Part shown: piece by piece, positions 45,523 to 54,865 of the stretch
Layout of the letters: each line of letters begins with the position of its first letter
How positions within the stretch are numbered: position 1 is the first letter of the stretch
Assembly: GCA_041660045.1 (NCBI GenBank)
Contig: JBAZXA010000011.1
Location: forward strand, 59,065-123,064
Length of the DNA: 64,000 bases
Reading direction: 5' to 3'
DNA from: WM-3-3 sp041660045
Lineage (GTDB): Bacteria; Pseudomonadota; Gammaproteobacteria; Methylococcales; Methylomonadaceae
The notes under the pieces: model-generated
Told to the model about the DNA's origin: nothing
Databases searched by the model: none
What the model saw: the letters and a program-made list of their open reading frames with translations, nothing else
Translations under genes and position numbers: made by a program

Positions 45523-45788
45523 TGAGCCTACTGGATTATTTCAGAATCTCGAGAGCAAGCTCGGCTTCAGTTGCCAAAGAGCGCCTACAAATACTAGTTG
45601 CCCATGAACGCGCATCCCGAAACCAGCCATCTTATCTGCCCCAGCTGCAAAAAGAGTTGCTGGAAGTCATCCGAAAATATGTGAATGTTGGACAAGAAGC
45701 AATTTCGGTAAATTTTGAGCAGGATGATAACCAAGAAACCCTAGAACTCAATATCGTATTACCTGATAGACCAGCAAAAAAACTCTAG
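45522..45788 (+). CDS. minE: Cell division topological factor MinE
   Basis: Protein of 88 residues that stimulates MinD and drives Min oscillation. It has an N-terminal membrane-binding and anti-MinCD helix (MSLLDYFRISRASSASVAKERLQILVAHERA) and a dimerisation domain (LPQLQKELLEVIRKYVNV). It starts on the last base of minD. Confidence 0.96.
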   Translation: MSLLDYFRISRASSASVAKERLQILVAHERASRNQPSYLPQLQKELLEVIRKYVNVGQEAISVNFEQDDNQETLELNIVLPDRPAKKL

Positions 45789-45844
45789 ATTTTACTGTAT
45801 TTATTTAAATTTTTTCTTAAACCAACCAGATAATGGTGATCTCT

Positions 45845-46039
45845 ATGTCTACAATCGGTGATGCAGCGGGTAAAGTGTGGCAATTTTTGGAAAAAAATGG
45901 CCCTTCTAGTGTGACAAAAATAACCACAGAAACAGGTCTCAATAAAAACGACATCCAACGCGCTATAGGTTGGCTGTTGAAAGAAGACAAGCTGGAGATA
46001 GAACTGAAAGGACGGATTGAAACGCTATCTTTAAAATAA
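45845..46039 (+). CDS. Small winged helix-turn-helix protein (DUF2582 type)
   Basis: A 64-residue protein consisting of one winged-helix domain (AAGKVWQFLEKNGPSSVTKITTETGLNKNDIQRAIGWLLKEDKL). Such proteins are common in Gammaproteobacteria and have no settled function. It follows minE by about 56 bases in the same direction. Confidence 0.75.
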   Translation: MSTIGDAAGKVWQFLEKNGPSSVTKITTETGLNKNDIQRAIGWLLKEDKLEIELKGRIETLSLK

Positions 46040-46062
46040 AGCCAACTTAAATTTTAAATACT

Positions 46063-46081
46063 AGGCAAAAGGATTTTGCCT
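46063..46081. terminator. Bidirectional hairpin between the winged-helix gene and rapZ
   Basis: AGGCAAAA, GGA loop, TTTTGCCT: a perfect 8-bp stem between convergent genes. Confidence 0.6.
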
Positions 46082-46099
46082 GCAGTTTAGCCTACAGGT

Positions 46100-46957
46100 T
46101 TAATTCAGTTCCCTATGTCTAACAATCACATTTAACATAGGGTTCTTTAAACTTTTGGATAAGGCATCAACCAAGTAAACCGAGCGGTGTTGACCACCCG
46201 TACAACCTATTGCAACTGTCAGATAACTGCGCCCTTCAGCTTCAAAACGCGGTATCCATCGTTCTAAAAAGCTCATAATATCTTGGAACAGTTCAGTGAC
46301 TAGCACTTGGTTTTTAAGAAAGTCCACTACCGGCTGATCCTTACCGTTTAATCCCCGTAATTCAGGAATCCAATAAGGATTAGGCAAACTGCGGGCATCA
46401 AAAACAAAATCCGCATCTAAAGGCACACCATGCTTAAAGCCAAACGATTGAAATTGGACTGAAATATGCTGGATGTCACGTTCACCAATCTGCTCCCGTA
46501 TGAGTTCACGTAGTTGATGGTATAACGTTCTGCTAGTATCAATCACGACACTGGCATGTATCGCAATCGGCGTGAGCATTTCTTTTTCAATTTTAAGGGC
46601 TTCTTTTAAGGGAATATTAAAATCGGTTAAGGGATGACGCCTACGGGTTTCACTGTAACGCTTCAACAGTGTTGCTTCTTCGGCTTGCATAAATATAATT
46701 TCGCAAAAAATGCCCTTATAGGCAATTAAGCTTAAACTATCTGCAAAATTTGCAAGGCTAAGGCTTTGGTTTCTAGCATCTATCCCTATGGCTGTCTTAG
46801 CATAAGTGTTTTTATCAGCCAACATAACGTGGTTAACAAAATCTTCCAACAACGCTAAAGGTAAATTATCAATGCAATAATAGCCGCAGTCTTCCAAGGT
46901 ATCTAAGGCGATACTTTTACCAGAACCTGAAAGACCGCTGACTATTATAAGCTTCAT
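46100..46957 (-). CDS. rapZ: RNase adapter protein RapZ
   Basis: Nucleotide-binding protein (285 residues) that in E. coli guides RNase E to the sRNA GlmZ, controlling glucosamine-6-phosphate synthase. It has Walker A GLSGSGKS, CIDNLP, and the C-terminal IGCTGGQHRSVYLVD. It follows hpf directly, 46 bases apart; ptsN, which lies between them in E. coli, is absent. Confidence 0.95.
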   Translation of the reverse strand: MKLIIVSGLSGSGKSIALDTLEDCGYYCIDNLPLALLEDFVNHVMLADKNTYAKTAIGIDARNQSLSLANFADSLSLIAYKGIFCEIIFMQAEEATLLKRYSETRRRHPLTDFNIPLKEALKIEKEMLTPIAIHASVVIDTSRTLYHQLRELIREQIGERDIQHISVQFQSFGFKHGVPLDADFVFDARSLPNPYWIPELRGLNGKDQPVVDFLKNQVLVTELFQDIMSFLERWIPRFEAEGRSYLTVAIGCTGGQHRSVYLVDALSKSLKNPMLNVIVRHRELN

Positions 46958-47003
46958 AGGGTATCAGTCCATTTGCCTAAAAAACCATGTTGAAGGTTTC
47001 AAA

Positions 47004-47294
47004 TTATCGGTGGCTACCAGTTTTTTCTTTATGTTTAATAATCTGGCGGTCAAGCTTATCCACCAAATTGTCAATCGCAATATACATATCGTCTTGATGG
47101 TCTTCAGCAAATAATTTTGCCCCGCTGACTTGTAACGTAGCCTCGGCTTTTTGCACTAATTTTTCTACGCTTAAAATAACATGTACATCAGTGACATGGT
47201 CAAAATGACGGATCAGTTTTTCAAACTTGCTGTCAATATGAGTTTTTAATGAATCGGTCACATCGAGGTGAAGACCTGTTACGCTTATTTGCAT
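47004..47294 (-). CDS. hpf: Ribosome hibernation promoting factor, short form
   Basis: Protein of 96 residues binding the small ribosomal subunit in stationary phase. The fold's motifs are visible (MQISVTGLHLDVTDSLKTHIDSKFEKLIRHFDHVTDVHVILSVEK, DDMYIAIDNLVDKLDRQI). The length marks the short HPF, which works with RMF in many Gammaproteobacteria. It is directly downstream of rpoN. Confidence 0.94.
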   Translation of the reverse strand: MQISVTGLHLDVTDSLKTHIDSKFEKLIRHFDHVTDVHVILSVEKLVQKAEATLQVSGAKLFAEDHQDDMYIAIDNLVDKLDRQIIKHKEKTGSHR

Positions 47295-47345
47295 AGGAAG
47301 CTCCTTATTTTTTAGTTATTAAAAGTGAATAAGTGTCAGTAGACG

Positions 47346-48791
47346 CTATAAAATGCGCTTTCTCTGACTTGATGAAGAAATAAACATAGCCTCTCGGTAT
47401 TTGGCTATCGTTCTTCTGGCCACATTAATTCCCTTTTCTTTGAGTAGATCGGCAATTTTACTGTCACTTAGTGGTTTTGCCGGGTTTTCATTGCCAATTA
47501 GTTCCTTAATAAAGGCTCTAATCGCGGTTGCGGAGCATTCACCACCGCTTTCCGTCGACACATGACTGGAAAAAAAGAACTTAAACTCAACAATCCCGTT
47601 GGGGGTATGCATGTATTTTTGGGTGGTAACCCTTGAAATAGTTGACTCATGCAGCTCAAGCTCTTCGGCGATATCCCTTAACACCATTGGTTTCATGGCA
47701 ATGGCACCATGTTCTAGAAAAGCCGTTTGTTTTTCAACTATGCTACGGGCAACCCGCACCAAAGTGTCATTACGGCTATGTAAACTTTTGATAAACCAGC
47801 GGGCTTCTTGCAGGTGATCCTTCATGCAAGCATTATCCTTACTATTGTCAGCCCGTTTGATTAAGGCTGAATAAAACGGGTTTATACGCAATTTTGGCGC
47901 AATATCCGGATTTAGGTTTACCTCCCAAACACCATTTTGTTTGGTGACATAGACATCTGGGATGACATATTCCGAACTGCTCTCTTGTATGCTGGCACCA
48001 GGCCTGGGGTCCAAGCCCCGAATTAGGCTAATCACCGCATCAAGCTGGCGCTCACTTAAGCCCAGTTTACGCATAAGCTTGGCCTGATCATGGGTGGCAA
48101 GCAGGTCTAAATGCCGGCTCACCAATTCCAAGGCGTCATCCCGACACGGCGTAGTGACCGGTAACTGCTGTAGTTGTAAGCGTAAACAATCCGCCAAATC
48201 AAACGCAGCCACCCCGGAGGGGTCAAAGTTTTGGACACCGTGCAGCACCGCTTCCACTTCATCATAATCCAAATCTTCCATCTGGGTTTTTAAGCCTTGG
48301 AAAATATCATCCAAACTACTGGACAGATAGCCATCTTCGTTAATCGAATCGATAATAGCCATTGCTATTAAATGATCGCGTTCTGAAAACGGGCTCAGCT
48401 CCAATTGCCAGAGCAGGTGGTCTAGTAAGGTTGATGACTTGGTACGTTGCGTTTCAAAATCGGCGTTCTCTGCCCCGCTGGTACCGGAAGCAATAGCATT
48501 CTCATAAACATCATCCCAAGAAGAATCAACTGGCAATTCATCGGGCATATCTGTTTGCGAGCCTTCACTGGTAACTTGGTCAGAATTATCGATTTTCTTT
48601 TCAATGTTGGGTTCAATTTCAGCTGACAGGGTCTCTTCTTCATTGATTTCCAGCATCATATTCGACTCTAGCGCCTGCTGGATTTCTTGTTGCAAATCCA
48701 GTGTTGACAACTGTAACAGTTTGATCGCCTGCTGTAATTGCGGCGTCATAGTAAGTTGTTGGCCTAACCGGAGATGTAATGATTGTTTCAT
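47346..48791 (-). CDS. rpoN: RNA polymerase sigma-54 factor RpoN
   Basis: Alternative sigma factor, 481 residues. Region I is Gln/Leu-rich (MKQSLHLRLGQQLTMTPQLQQAIKLLQLSTLDLQQEI), an acidic region II follows, then the core-binding and DNA-binding parts, ending with the RpoN box ARRTIAKYRE. It lies between lptB and hpf as in E. coli. It is the expected partner of the activator at 38974-40272 and the promoter at 40433. Confidence 0.97.
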   Translation of the reverse strand: MKQSLHLRLGQQLTMTPQLQQAIKLLQLSTLDLQQEIQQALESNMMLEINEEETLSAEIEPNIEKKIDNSDQVTSEGSQTDMPDELPVDSSWDDVYENAIASGTSGAENADFETQRTKSSTLLDHLLWQLELSPFSERDHLIAMAIIDSINEDGYLSSSLDDIFQGLKTQMEDLDYDEVEAVLHGVQNFDPSGVAAFDLADCLRLQLQQLPVTTPCRDDALELVSRHLDLLATHDQAKLMRKLGLSERQLDAVISLIRGLDPRPGASIQESSSEYVIPDVYVTKQNGVWEVNLNPDIAPKLRINPFYSALIKRADNSKDNACMKDHLQEARWFIKSLHSRNDTLVRVARSIVEKQTAFLEHGAIAMKPMVLRDIAEELELHESTISRVTTQKYMHTPNGIVEFKFFFSSHVSTESGGECSATAIRAFIKELIGNENPAKPLSDSKIADLLKEKGINVARRTIAKYREAMFISSSSQRKRIL

Positions 48792-48819
48792 TATGTGACT
48801 ATGCTATTCAATAGATCAT

Positions 48820-49545
48820 TTAAAGGCTAAAGTTGTTGCCTAAGTAAACCTTGCGAACTTCATCATTGGCAATAATTGCTGCTGGCTCACCTGCAGCAAT
48901 TACCTTGCCTTCGTTAAGTATATACGCTCGGTCACAAATACCTAGGGTTTCCCTGACATTATGTTCAGTTATCAAAACACCTATGCCGCGTGTCTTTAAA
49001 TGCTCAACAATTTTTTTTATATCATCCACTGAAATGGGATCAACGCCAGCAAAGGGTTCATCTAATAAAATAAATTGTGGGTCCGTGGCTAAGGCCCTGG
49101 CAATTTCTACTCGGCGCCGTTCACCACCCGATAGGCTGGATGTGGTCTGGTTTCGAAGGTGGGGAATGTGAAATTCTTCCAAAAGACTCTCAATCACCAA
49201 TTCCGCTTGGCTGTCCGTCAACTCCGACCGGACTTGTAAAACAGCGCGCAAATTATCAGCAACACTTAATTTACGAAAAACCGAAGGTTCTTGAGGCAAA
49301 TAACCAATCCCTAATTGCGCCCTACGATGCATGGGGTAATGCGTGATATCTTCAAAATCGAGCACTATTTCTCCCGCATCCGCCTTAACCAAACCAACCA
49401 GCATGTAAAAACTGGTCGTTTTACCTGCACCATTGGGACCTAGCAAACCTACAATTTCGCCGGTATCGACATGCAATGACACACCATTGACTATATTGCG
49501 TTTATTGTAACTTTTAATCAACTCTGCCGCAGCAAGCCTGGCCAT
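48820..49545 (-). CDS. lptB: LPS export ABC transporter ATP-binding protein LptB
   Basis: ATPase (241 residues) powering LPS extraction with LptF and LptG. Walker A is GLLGPNGAGKTTSF, the signature SLSGGERRRVEIARAL, Walker B FILLDEPFAGVDP. It follows lptA by 2 bases; lptFG are elsewhere, as is usual. Confidence 0.97.
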   Translation of the reverse strand: MARLAAAELIKSYNKRNIVNGVSLHVDTGEIVGLLGPNGAGKTTSFYMLVGLVKADAGEIVLDFEDITHYPMHRRAQLGIGYLPQEPSVFRKLSVADNLRAVLQVRSELTDSQAELVIESLLEEFHIPHLRNQTTSSLSGGERRRVEIARALATDPQFILLDEPFAGVDPISVDDIKKIVEHLKTRGIGVLITEHNVRETLGICDRAYILNEGKVIAAGEPAAIIANDEVRKVYLGNNFSL

Positions 49546-49547
49546 GT

Positions 49548-50081
49548 TTAATTGGGTTCCTTAGGTACTTTTTGTTCTTTGGGTTTAGGTTTTAAAATAA
49601 CATGCACACGCTTATCATCTGAAGACTTTTCCCCGGCCTTCACCACCGCGTTTTTACTGTCGTATTCTATCAGTTTACTGGAATAGGTCGCGTTACCTTG
49701 CCAAACCGTTGCATTATCGGTAAGCACCAATAAGTTCTTCTTAGGGAAGTATTCCCCTGTAGACGCTTCACCTGTTACATCATCTGCCCCTGGGCTAGGG
49801 GTTTGCTTAAATTTTGCCAAGTTGCCAGTGAAGACTAACCTTTCAGCTTCGCCATTAACAAAATAAACCACCAGTTTATCAGAATTCACTTTTATACTGC
49901 CCTGAATTGAGATGACATTGCCGGTATACGTGCTTATCGCTTTGGCGTCATCATAAGTGGCGGTATTGGAATCAATCATAATAGGCTGGTCGGCATCCGT
50001 TTCCAACGCCAACGCATTTGCAGCGAATAAACAGGCCATTACCAAACCACAATAAACGATAGGATTATTTTTTTGTTTCAT
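49548..50081 (-). CDS. lptA: LPS transport periplasmic protein LptA
   Basis: Periplasmic bridge protein of about 177 residues with a signal peptide (MKQKNNPIVYCGLVMACLFAANALA) and the OstA-type beta-jellyroll repeats (PIMIDSNTATYDDAKAISTYTGNVISIQGS, AERLVFTGNLAKFKQ, NLLVLTDNATVWQGN). ATG 50081 is chosen as it begins the signal peptide; it overlaps the end of lptC by 17 bases. Confidence 0.93.
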   Translation of the reverse strand: MKQKNNPIVYCGLVMACLFAANALALETDADQPIMIDSNTATYDDAKAISTYTGNVISIQGSIKVNSDKLVVYFVNGEAERLVFTGNLAKFKQTPSPGADDVTGEASTGEYFPKKNLLVLTDNATVWQGNATYSSKLIEYDSKNAVVKAGEKSSDDKRVHVILKPKPKEQKVPKEPN

Positions 50082-50631
50082 AGGTACCCCGTACTTTGGC
50101 AAGCAAATCAATACGGACAGGTGTAGTAAAAACTAACTTCATACCTATACCAGTGGTCTTATTTGATTGGCTAAGCAACTCTGCCCAATCATCCGTTTCA
50201 GCATAGCTTGTTTCGGTTTTAACTTTTACGTTAGTCGTGTTGATTATCAATTGATTGGCATGTTCTGAACGTTCCCGATAAACCTTAACTTTACCATTTA
50301 ACAAGAGGTCCTTGCCATCAGCTGATAAAAGGCCGGTTTCAGATTTTATTTCCCAAGGCGGCGTCTTATCATTGTAGAAATATATTAGCAAATTATCCAA
50401 ATGGGTCTCCCCATCATCACTGTAATGGGCCATTTTATCGGCCAACAATTTGTTATCTAATTTTCCTGTTAGATCCATTTCAAACTTGGTATAACCTGTA
50501 CTGTAATAATCGGGGCTGTGTTTAAGCGCCGGCGTAAAAAATACTTCATCGAGACCGGTAAATTTAACTAACCACCAAGTACCCAACGCCACCACCAGCA
50601 AGATGACATAAATTTTGTCTATCTTAAACAT
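50065..50631 (-). CDS. lptC: LPS export protein LptC
   Basis: Single-span inner-membrane protein (188 residues) passing LPS from LptBFG to LptA. The N-terminal helix (KIYVILLVVALGTWWLVKF) is followed by a periplasmic jellyroll (DYYSTGYTKFEMDLTGKLDNKLLADKMAHYSDDGETHLDN). It overlaps the kdsC stop by one base. Confidence 0.93.
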   Translation of the reverse strand: MFKIDKIYVILLVVALGTWWLVKFTGLDEVFFTPALKHSPDYYSTGYTKFEMDLTGKLDNKLLADKMAHYSDDGETHLDNLLIYFYNDKTPPWEIKSETGLLSADGKDLLLNGKVKVYRERSEHANQLIINTTNVKVKTETSYAETDDWAELLSQSNKTTGIGMKLVFTTPVRIDLLAKVRGTYETKK

Positions 50632-51170
50632 TAGCTCAAATAATTAGCCAAAATTTGTTCACTATGGCCTTGTGCATAGAGGATCAAATCACAAACCTCA
50701 CGCACTGCGCCAGTTCCGCCCGATAAATTTGTGCAGTAATCCGCGTATTGCTTTACTTCGGCCACAGCATCATTCACTGCAAACGCTAAACCTGCCCGTA
50801 CCATAACGGGCAAATCTATTAAATCATCGCCAACATGCGCTGCTTGTTCTGGCAACAAGCCTAACTGCGCCATTAAATTATCAAAAGCTATACGTTTATC
50901 CTCATAGCCTTGATAAATCAATTCAACCCCTAAGCTTTGCATACGCAAAGCCACGCTGGCCGATTTTCGCCCTGAAATCACAGCCACTTCGACACCGGCA
51001 TTACGCAATAATTTAATGCCATGGCCATCGCGGGCATGAAAGGCTTTATATTCGTTGCCCTCGCCGTCAAAAAAAAGCTTGCCATCTGTGAGCACCCCAT
51101 CAACATCTAAAATTAACAATTTCAGCTTTTTGGCTTTTGCCAACACAGCGCTGTCGATATGGCTATACAT
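50631..51170 (-). CDS. kdsC: 3-deoxy-D-manno-octulosonate 8-phosphate phosphatase KdsC
   Basis: HAD-family tetrameric phosphatase of 179 residues, the third step of KDO synthesis. HAD motif I is LILDVDGVLTDG; later motifs are VISGRKS and HVGDDLIDLPVM. It overlaps kdsD by one base. Confidence 0.96.
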   Translation of the reverse strand: MYSHIDSAVLAKAKKLKLLILDVDGVLTDGKLFFDGEGNEYKAFHARDGHGIKLLRNAGVEVAVISGRKSASVALRMQSLGVELIYQGYEDKRIAFDNLMAQLGLLPEQAAHVGDDLIDLPVMVRAGLAFAVNDAVAEVKQYADYCTNLSGGTGAVREVCDLILYAQGHSEQILANYLS

Positions 51171-52147
51171 CAGACAATGCCTGCCCGTACCAAGTCATGC
51201 ATGTTTAAGGCCCCTACGATTTGACGCTGGCCGTCTACCACAATTAGTGCGTTAATGCGTTTTTGCTCCATAATTTGCATAGCTTCTGCCGCTAAAATAT
51301 CAGCCGTAATAACGGCACATCGCGCCGTCATTACCACGCTGACCGCTGTTTGTTTAAAATCTAAATCTTGTGCCAACATGCGGCGCAAATCACCATCGGT
51401 AAAAATACCAACAATTTTTTTATCGGCATCAACAATAGCTGTCATACCCAATTTTTTTTCGGTCATTTCCAATAACGCATCAGAGATTAATGCCGATTCT
51501 GAGACGCAAGGGATCTCATCACCGGTATGCATAATGTCACTGACACGCAACAATAAGCGCTTACCCAAACTGCCCCCGGGATGCGAAAGGGCAAAATCAT
51601 CACGGGTAAAACCACGCGATTCCAATAACGCAACAGCTAACGCATCACCCATTACCAATGCGGCGGTAGTACTGGAGGTTGGCGCCAGGCCAAGCGGGCA
51701 AGCTTCTTGTTGTACACTGACATTGATATGGGCAGACGAGACTTTAGCCAAGGTAGAAGCTGGATGGCCAGTCATGGCAATCAAAGGCACACCTAAGCGT
51801 TTGATAATAGGCAATAAGGTTAAAACCTCTTCAGTTTCACCTGAATTGGACAACACTAAAACCACATCTTGGCGGGTAATCATGCCTAAATCACCATGGC
51901 TGGCTTCAGCGGGATGGACAAAAAAAGCCGGGGTGCCTGTACTTGCCAAAGTAGCTGCTATTTTACCGGCAATATGGCCAGATTTACCCATACCTGTCAC
52001 CACTATCCGGCCTTTACAACGGAACATTAATTCACAGGCAGTAACAAATTGGCTATCGATAAATTCAGATAACGCTGCAATAGCTGCTGCTTCTACCTGA
52101 ATGACATACAAACCTAACTCACAAATTTTTTGCTTATTTATTTTCAT
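51170..52147 (-). CDS. kdsD: Arabinose-5-phosphate isomerase KdsD
   Basis: First step of KDO synthesis (ribulose-5-P to arabinose-5-P); 325 residues. A SIS domain (GRIVVTGMGKSGHIAGKIAATLASTGTPAFFVHPAEASHGDLG, SNSGETEEV) is followed by two CBS repeats. It heads the kdsD-kdsC-lptCAB-rpoN-hpf-rapZ unit and diverges from mlaF. Confidence 0.96.
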   Translation of the reverse strand: MKINKQKICELGLYVIQVEAAAIAALSEFIDSQFVTACELMFRCKGRIVVTGMGKSGHIAGKIAATLASTGTPAFFVHPAEASHGDLGMITRQDVVLVLSNSGETEEVLTLLPIIKRLGVPLIAMTGHPASTLAKVSSAHINVSVQQEACPLGLAPTSSTTAALVMGDALAVALLESRGFTRDDFALSHPGGSLGKRLLLRVSDIMHTGDEIPCVSESALISDALLEMTEKKLGMTAIVDADKKIVGIFTDGDLRRMLAQDLDFKQTAVSVVMTARCAVITADILAAEAMQIMEQKRINALIVVDGQRQIVGALNMHDLVRAGIV

Positions 52148-52401
52148 TATCCCGCAAAATAGTAGGCACTCCCCTCAAAACCCTAACAAGCAAAGAATCA
52201 GCGCTAAAAATCCACTTACCTGCGCCCAGCCACTTAAAATGGTGTATTATGCCACGTTTATATTATTTGTCTGTATAGCAAGTTATTGGCAAGCCCACCG
52301 GACGTTATTGCCTAAAACAAAATGACAATTGTTTGACTAATCTGCTGGCCGTCATACAGAATACACCGTTTGAAGTTATTAACTCCCCACCACAATCGCA
52401 G

Positions 52402-53265
52402 ATGAACAGCAACACTACCCCAACAAGTTTGGTTTCAGTCAGCAATTTATCGTTTGCACGCGGCAACAAAAAAATATTTGATGGCATTTCACTTGAAATC
52501 CAACGCGGCAAAATCACCGCTATCATGGGCCCTAGCGGAACAGGTAAAACCACCTTATTAAAAATTATAGGCGGGCAATTGACACCCACTCAGGGCTCCG
52601 TGTTAATTGACAACCAAAATGTACACCGGTTAAGCCGTAAGGAGTTGTATAACCTGCGTAAGCGTATGGGTATGCTATTCCAAAGTGGCGCCCTCTTAAC
52701 GGACATGAGCGTGTATGACAACGTGGCTTTCCCGTTACGTGAACATACCCATTTACCTGAATCGATTATCCGCAGCATCGTCTTGATGAAACTACAAGCT
52801 GTAGGGCTGCGTGGCGCGCGTCAACTGATGCCTAATGAGCTGTCAGGGGGTATGGCCAGGCGCATTGCACTGGCGCGGGCTATTGCTTTGGATCCGATGA
52901 TGATCATGTACGATGAACCTTTTACTGGGCAAGACCCTATCTCTATGGGGGCTTTAGTGCATTTGATCAAAGCCCTAAACAACACCTTGGGGCTAACTAG
53001 TATTATCGTCTCACACGATGTGCATGAAACCTCAGCAATAGCCGATTACATCTACTTAATTTCTGATGGCAAAGTGGTAGGCCAAGGCAGTCCTGCTGAA
53101 ATTCAGCAATCTTCTTCAGAATGGGTACAACAATTTATGACTGGCGCTGCTGATGGCCCCGTCCATTTCCACTATCCCGCAAACGATTATATGAGCGATC
53201 TTTTAGCTTCGACAAATGCACCTAAGCCCCCTATTTCAAAACGTTACGGCAGCTTGGAGAAATAA
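52402..53265 (+). CDS. mlaF: Phospholipid transport ABC ATP-binding protein MlaF
   Basis: ATPase of the Mla retrograde phospholipid system keeping outer-membrane lipid asymmetry; about 287 residues. Walker A is IMGPSGTGKTTLLK, the signature ELSGGMARRIALARAI, Walker B MMIMYDEPFTGQDP. ATG 52402 (MNSNTTPTSLVSVSNLSF) is preferred; a TTG at 52333 would add 23 non-conserved residues. It overlaps mlaE by one base. Confidence 0.93.
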   Translation: MNSNTTPTSLVSVSNLSFARGNKKIFDGISLEIQRGKITAIMGPSGTGKTTLLKIIGGQLTPTQGSVLIDNQNVHRLSRKELYNLRKRMGMLFQSGALLTDMSVYDNVAFPLREHTHLPESIIRSIVLMKLQAVGLRGARQLMPNELSGGMARRIALARAIALDPMMIMYDEPFTGQDPISMGALVHLIKALNNTLGLTSIIVSHDVHETSAIADYIYLISDGKVVGQGSPAEIQQSSSEWVQQFMTGAADGPVHFHYPANDYMSDLLASTNAPKPPISKRYGSLEK

Positions 53266-54044
53266 TGGGATTTGTGCAATATTTAGGCAAAACAACACTG
53301 GCCAACTTTAACAAGTTAGGCCGCAGCAGCTATTTTTTGCTGCATACTTTGCTAGGCCTTATTGAATTATTACCTAGGCCACGGCTATTACTTAACCAGC
53401 TATATTCTGTGGGTGTCTTGTCCTTTTTAATTATTGCCATTTCCGGCTTGTTTGTGGGCATGGTACTGAGTTTGCAAGGCTATTATATTTTGTCTGATTT
53501 TGGCTCCGAAGAAGCGCTGGGCGTTATGGTCGCCGCTTCATTGGTACGGGAACTAGGCCCTGTGGTATCGGCGTTGCTATTTGCCGGCAGGGCAGGCTCC
53601 GCCTTAACCGCGGAAATCGGCTTAATGAAAGCCACTGAACAGCTCTCAGGTATGGAAATGATGGCCGTAGATCCCATCAACCGTATCATCTCGCCACGTT
53701 TTTTTGCCGGACTCCTGTCCATGCCCTTATTGGCCGCCATATTTAGCATGGTCGGCATCCTTGGTGGGCATATCGTTGGGGTAGGTTTATTAGGGGTAGA
53801 TAACGGGTCTTTCTGGTCACAAATGCAGGCTAATATCGATTTTATGGATGACATCATCAATGGTGTTATCAAAAGTTTGGTATTTGGCTTTGTAGCCAGC
53901 TGGATCGCCTTATTTGAAGGTTATGACACCATCCCCACTTCAGAAGGCGTCAGCCGAGCAACAACACGTACCGTAGTCAATTCCGCACTTAGCATTTTAG
54001 GTCTTGATTTTATCTTGACTGCACTTATGTTTGGAGATAATTAG
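53265..54044 (+). CDS. mlaE: Phospholipid transport ABC permease MlaE
   Basis: Inner-membrane permease (259 residues) of the MlaFEDB complex. It has the family segments SGLFVGMVLSLQGYYIL, LVRELGPVVSALLFAGRAGSALTAEIGLMKATEQLSGMEMMAVDP and multiple helices. It lies between mlaF and mlaD without gaps. Confidence 0.95.
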   Translation: MGFVQYLGKTTLANFNKLGRSSYFLLHTLLGLIELLPRPRLLLNQLYSVGVLSFLIIAISGLFVGMVLSLQGYYILSDFGSEEALGVMVAASLVRELGPVVSALLFAGRAGSALTAEIGLMKATEQLSGMEMMAVDPINRIISPRFFAGLLSMPLLAAIFSMVGILGGHIVGVGLLGVDNGSFWSQMQANIDFMDDIINGVIKSLVFGFVASWIALFEGYDTIPTSEGVSRATTRTVVNSALSILGLDFILTALMFGDN

Positions 54045-54045
54045 C

Positions 54046-54525
54046 ATGCAGCACACCAATACCCAAGATACGCTCGTCGGCCTGTTTGTTGCCGCCGGCA
54101 TTGTGGGTCTTTTTTTTCTCGCCTTACACGTCAGTAATTTAAGCAGTTTTGTCAGTGACGATAGCTACAATGTCACAGCCCGCTTTGAAAACTCAGGTGG
54201 CCTTAAGGTTAAATCCACGGTTTCATCAGCTGGTGTAAAAATTGGGCAGGTTACGGCTATCAACCTGGATCCAAAGACGTTTGAATCAGTAGTGGAAATG
54301 AGCATCTCCTCCCGCTTTAACAGCTTTCCGGAAGATACCTCGGCCAGTATTTTTACCGCGGGGTTATTGGGTGAGCAATACGTTAACCTCGTCCCTGGTG
54401 GCTCAGAAGATCTGTTAAAAAACGGCAGCGCCATTGAAATCACCCAATCCGCCATTATTCTAGAAAAAGTTATCGGCCAATTTTTGTTTAAGACAGCCGA
54501 AGAAAAAGCGGACGGTAAGAAGTGA
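54046..54525 (+). CDS. mlaD: Phospholipid transport substrate-binding protein MlaD
   Basis: MCE-domain protein of 159 residues anchored by one N-terminal helix (DTLVGLFVAAGIVGLFFLALHV). The MCE core follows (YNVTARFENSGGLKVKSTVSSAGVKIGQVTAINLDP, GLLGEQYVNLVPGG). Its end overlaps the mlaB start by 4 bases, leaving no room for mlaC. Confidence 0.95.
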   Translation: MQHTNTQDTLVGLFVAAGIVGLFFLALHVSNLSSFVSDDSYNVTARFENSGGLKVKSTVSSAGVKIGQVTAINLDPKTFESVVEMSISSRFNSFPEDTSASIFTAGLLGEQYVNLVPGGSEDLLKNGSAIEITQSAIILEKVIGQFLFKTAEEKADGKK

Positions 54526-54848
54526 GTTCACTGAATGTGCTAGACCAAGGTGCAGGTAATTTTATCGTGCAAGGCGAACTAACCTTTGCTTCTATTGACG
54601 CTAAAACGGTTAATTCCATTGGTTTTCTAAAATCTGCCAAACATATTACCGTCGATCTTAGCCAAGTGACCAATACCGATAGTGCCGGTTTGGCACTTAT
54701 GATTGAATGGTTAAAATTTGCCGGGCAACATAAAACCCAGCTTGACTTTAAAAATATCCCTGACCAATTACTCAATCTGGCCCGTCTCAGCGGTTTTGAT
54801 ACCGCCCGCCATTTAGCGGCCGACTCAGCACCTGCTGATTTAATTTAG
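54522..54848 (+). CDS. mlaB: STAS-domain protein MlaB
   Basis: Small cytosolic STAS protein (108 residues) that stabilises MlaF. The STAS motif VTNTDSAGLALMIEWLKFA is present. Its start is GTG within a GTGA overlap with the mlaD stop. It is directly followed by murA. Confidence 0.88.
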   Translation: MSSLNVLDQGAGNFIVQGELTFASIDAKTVNSIGFLKSAKHITVDLSQVTNTDSAGLALMIEWLKFAGQHKTQLDFKNIPDQLLNLARLSGFDTARHLAADSAPADLI

Positions 54849-54865
54849 AACCGATTAGGAATTTC

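Noticed and set aside
51255..52100. 281-codon open frame on the + strand opposite kdsD
   Set aside because: Lies wholly within kdsD on the other strand; composition is that of an antisense shadow.
52101..52325. 74-codon open frame with a hydrophobic end between kdsD and mlaF
   Set aside because: Partly overlaps kdsD, has no clear ribosome-binding site and no recognised family.
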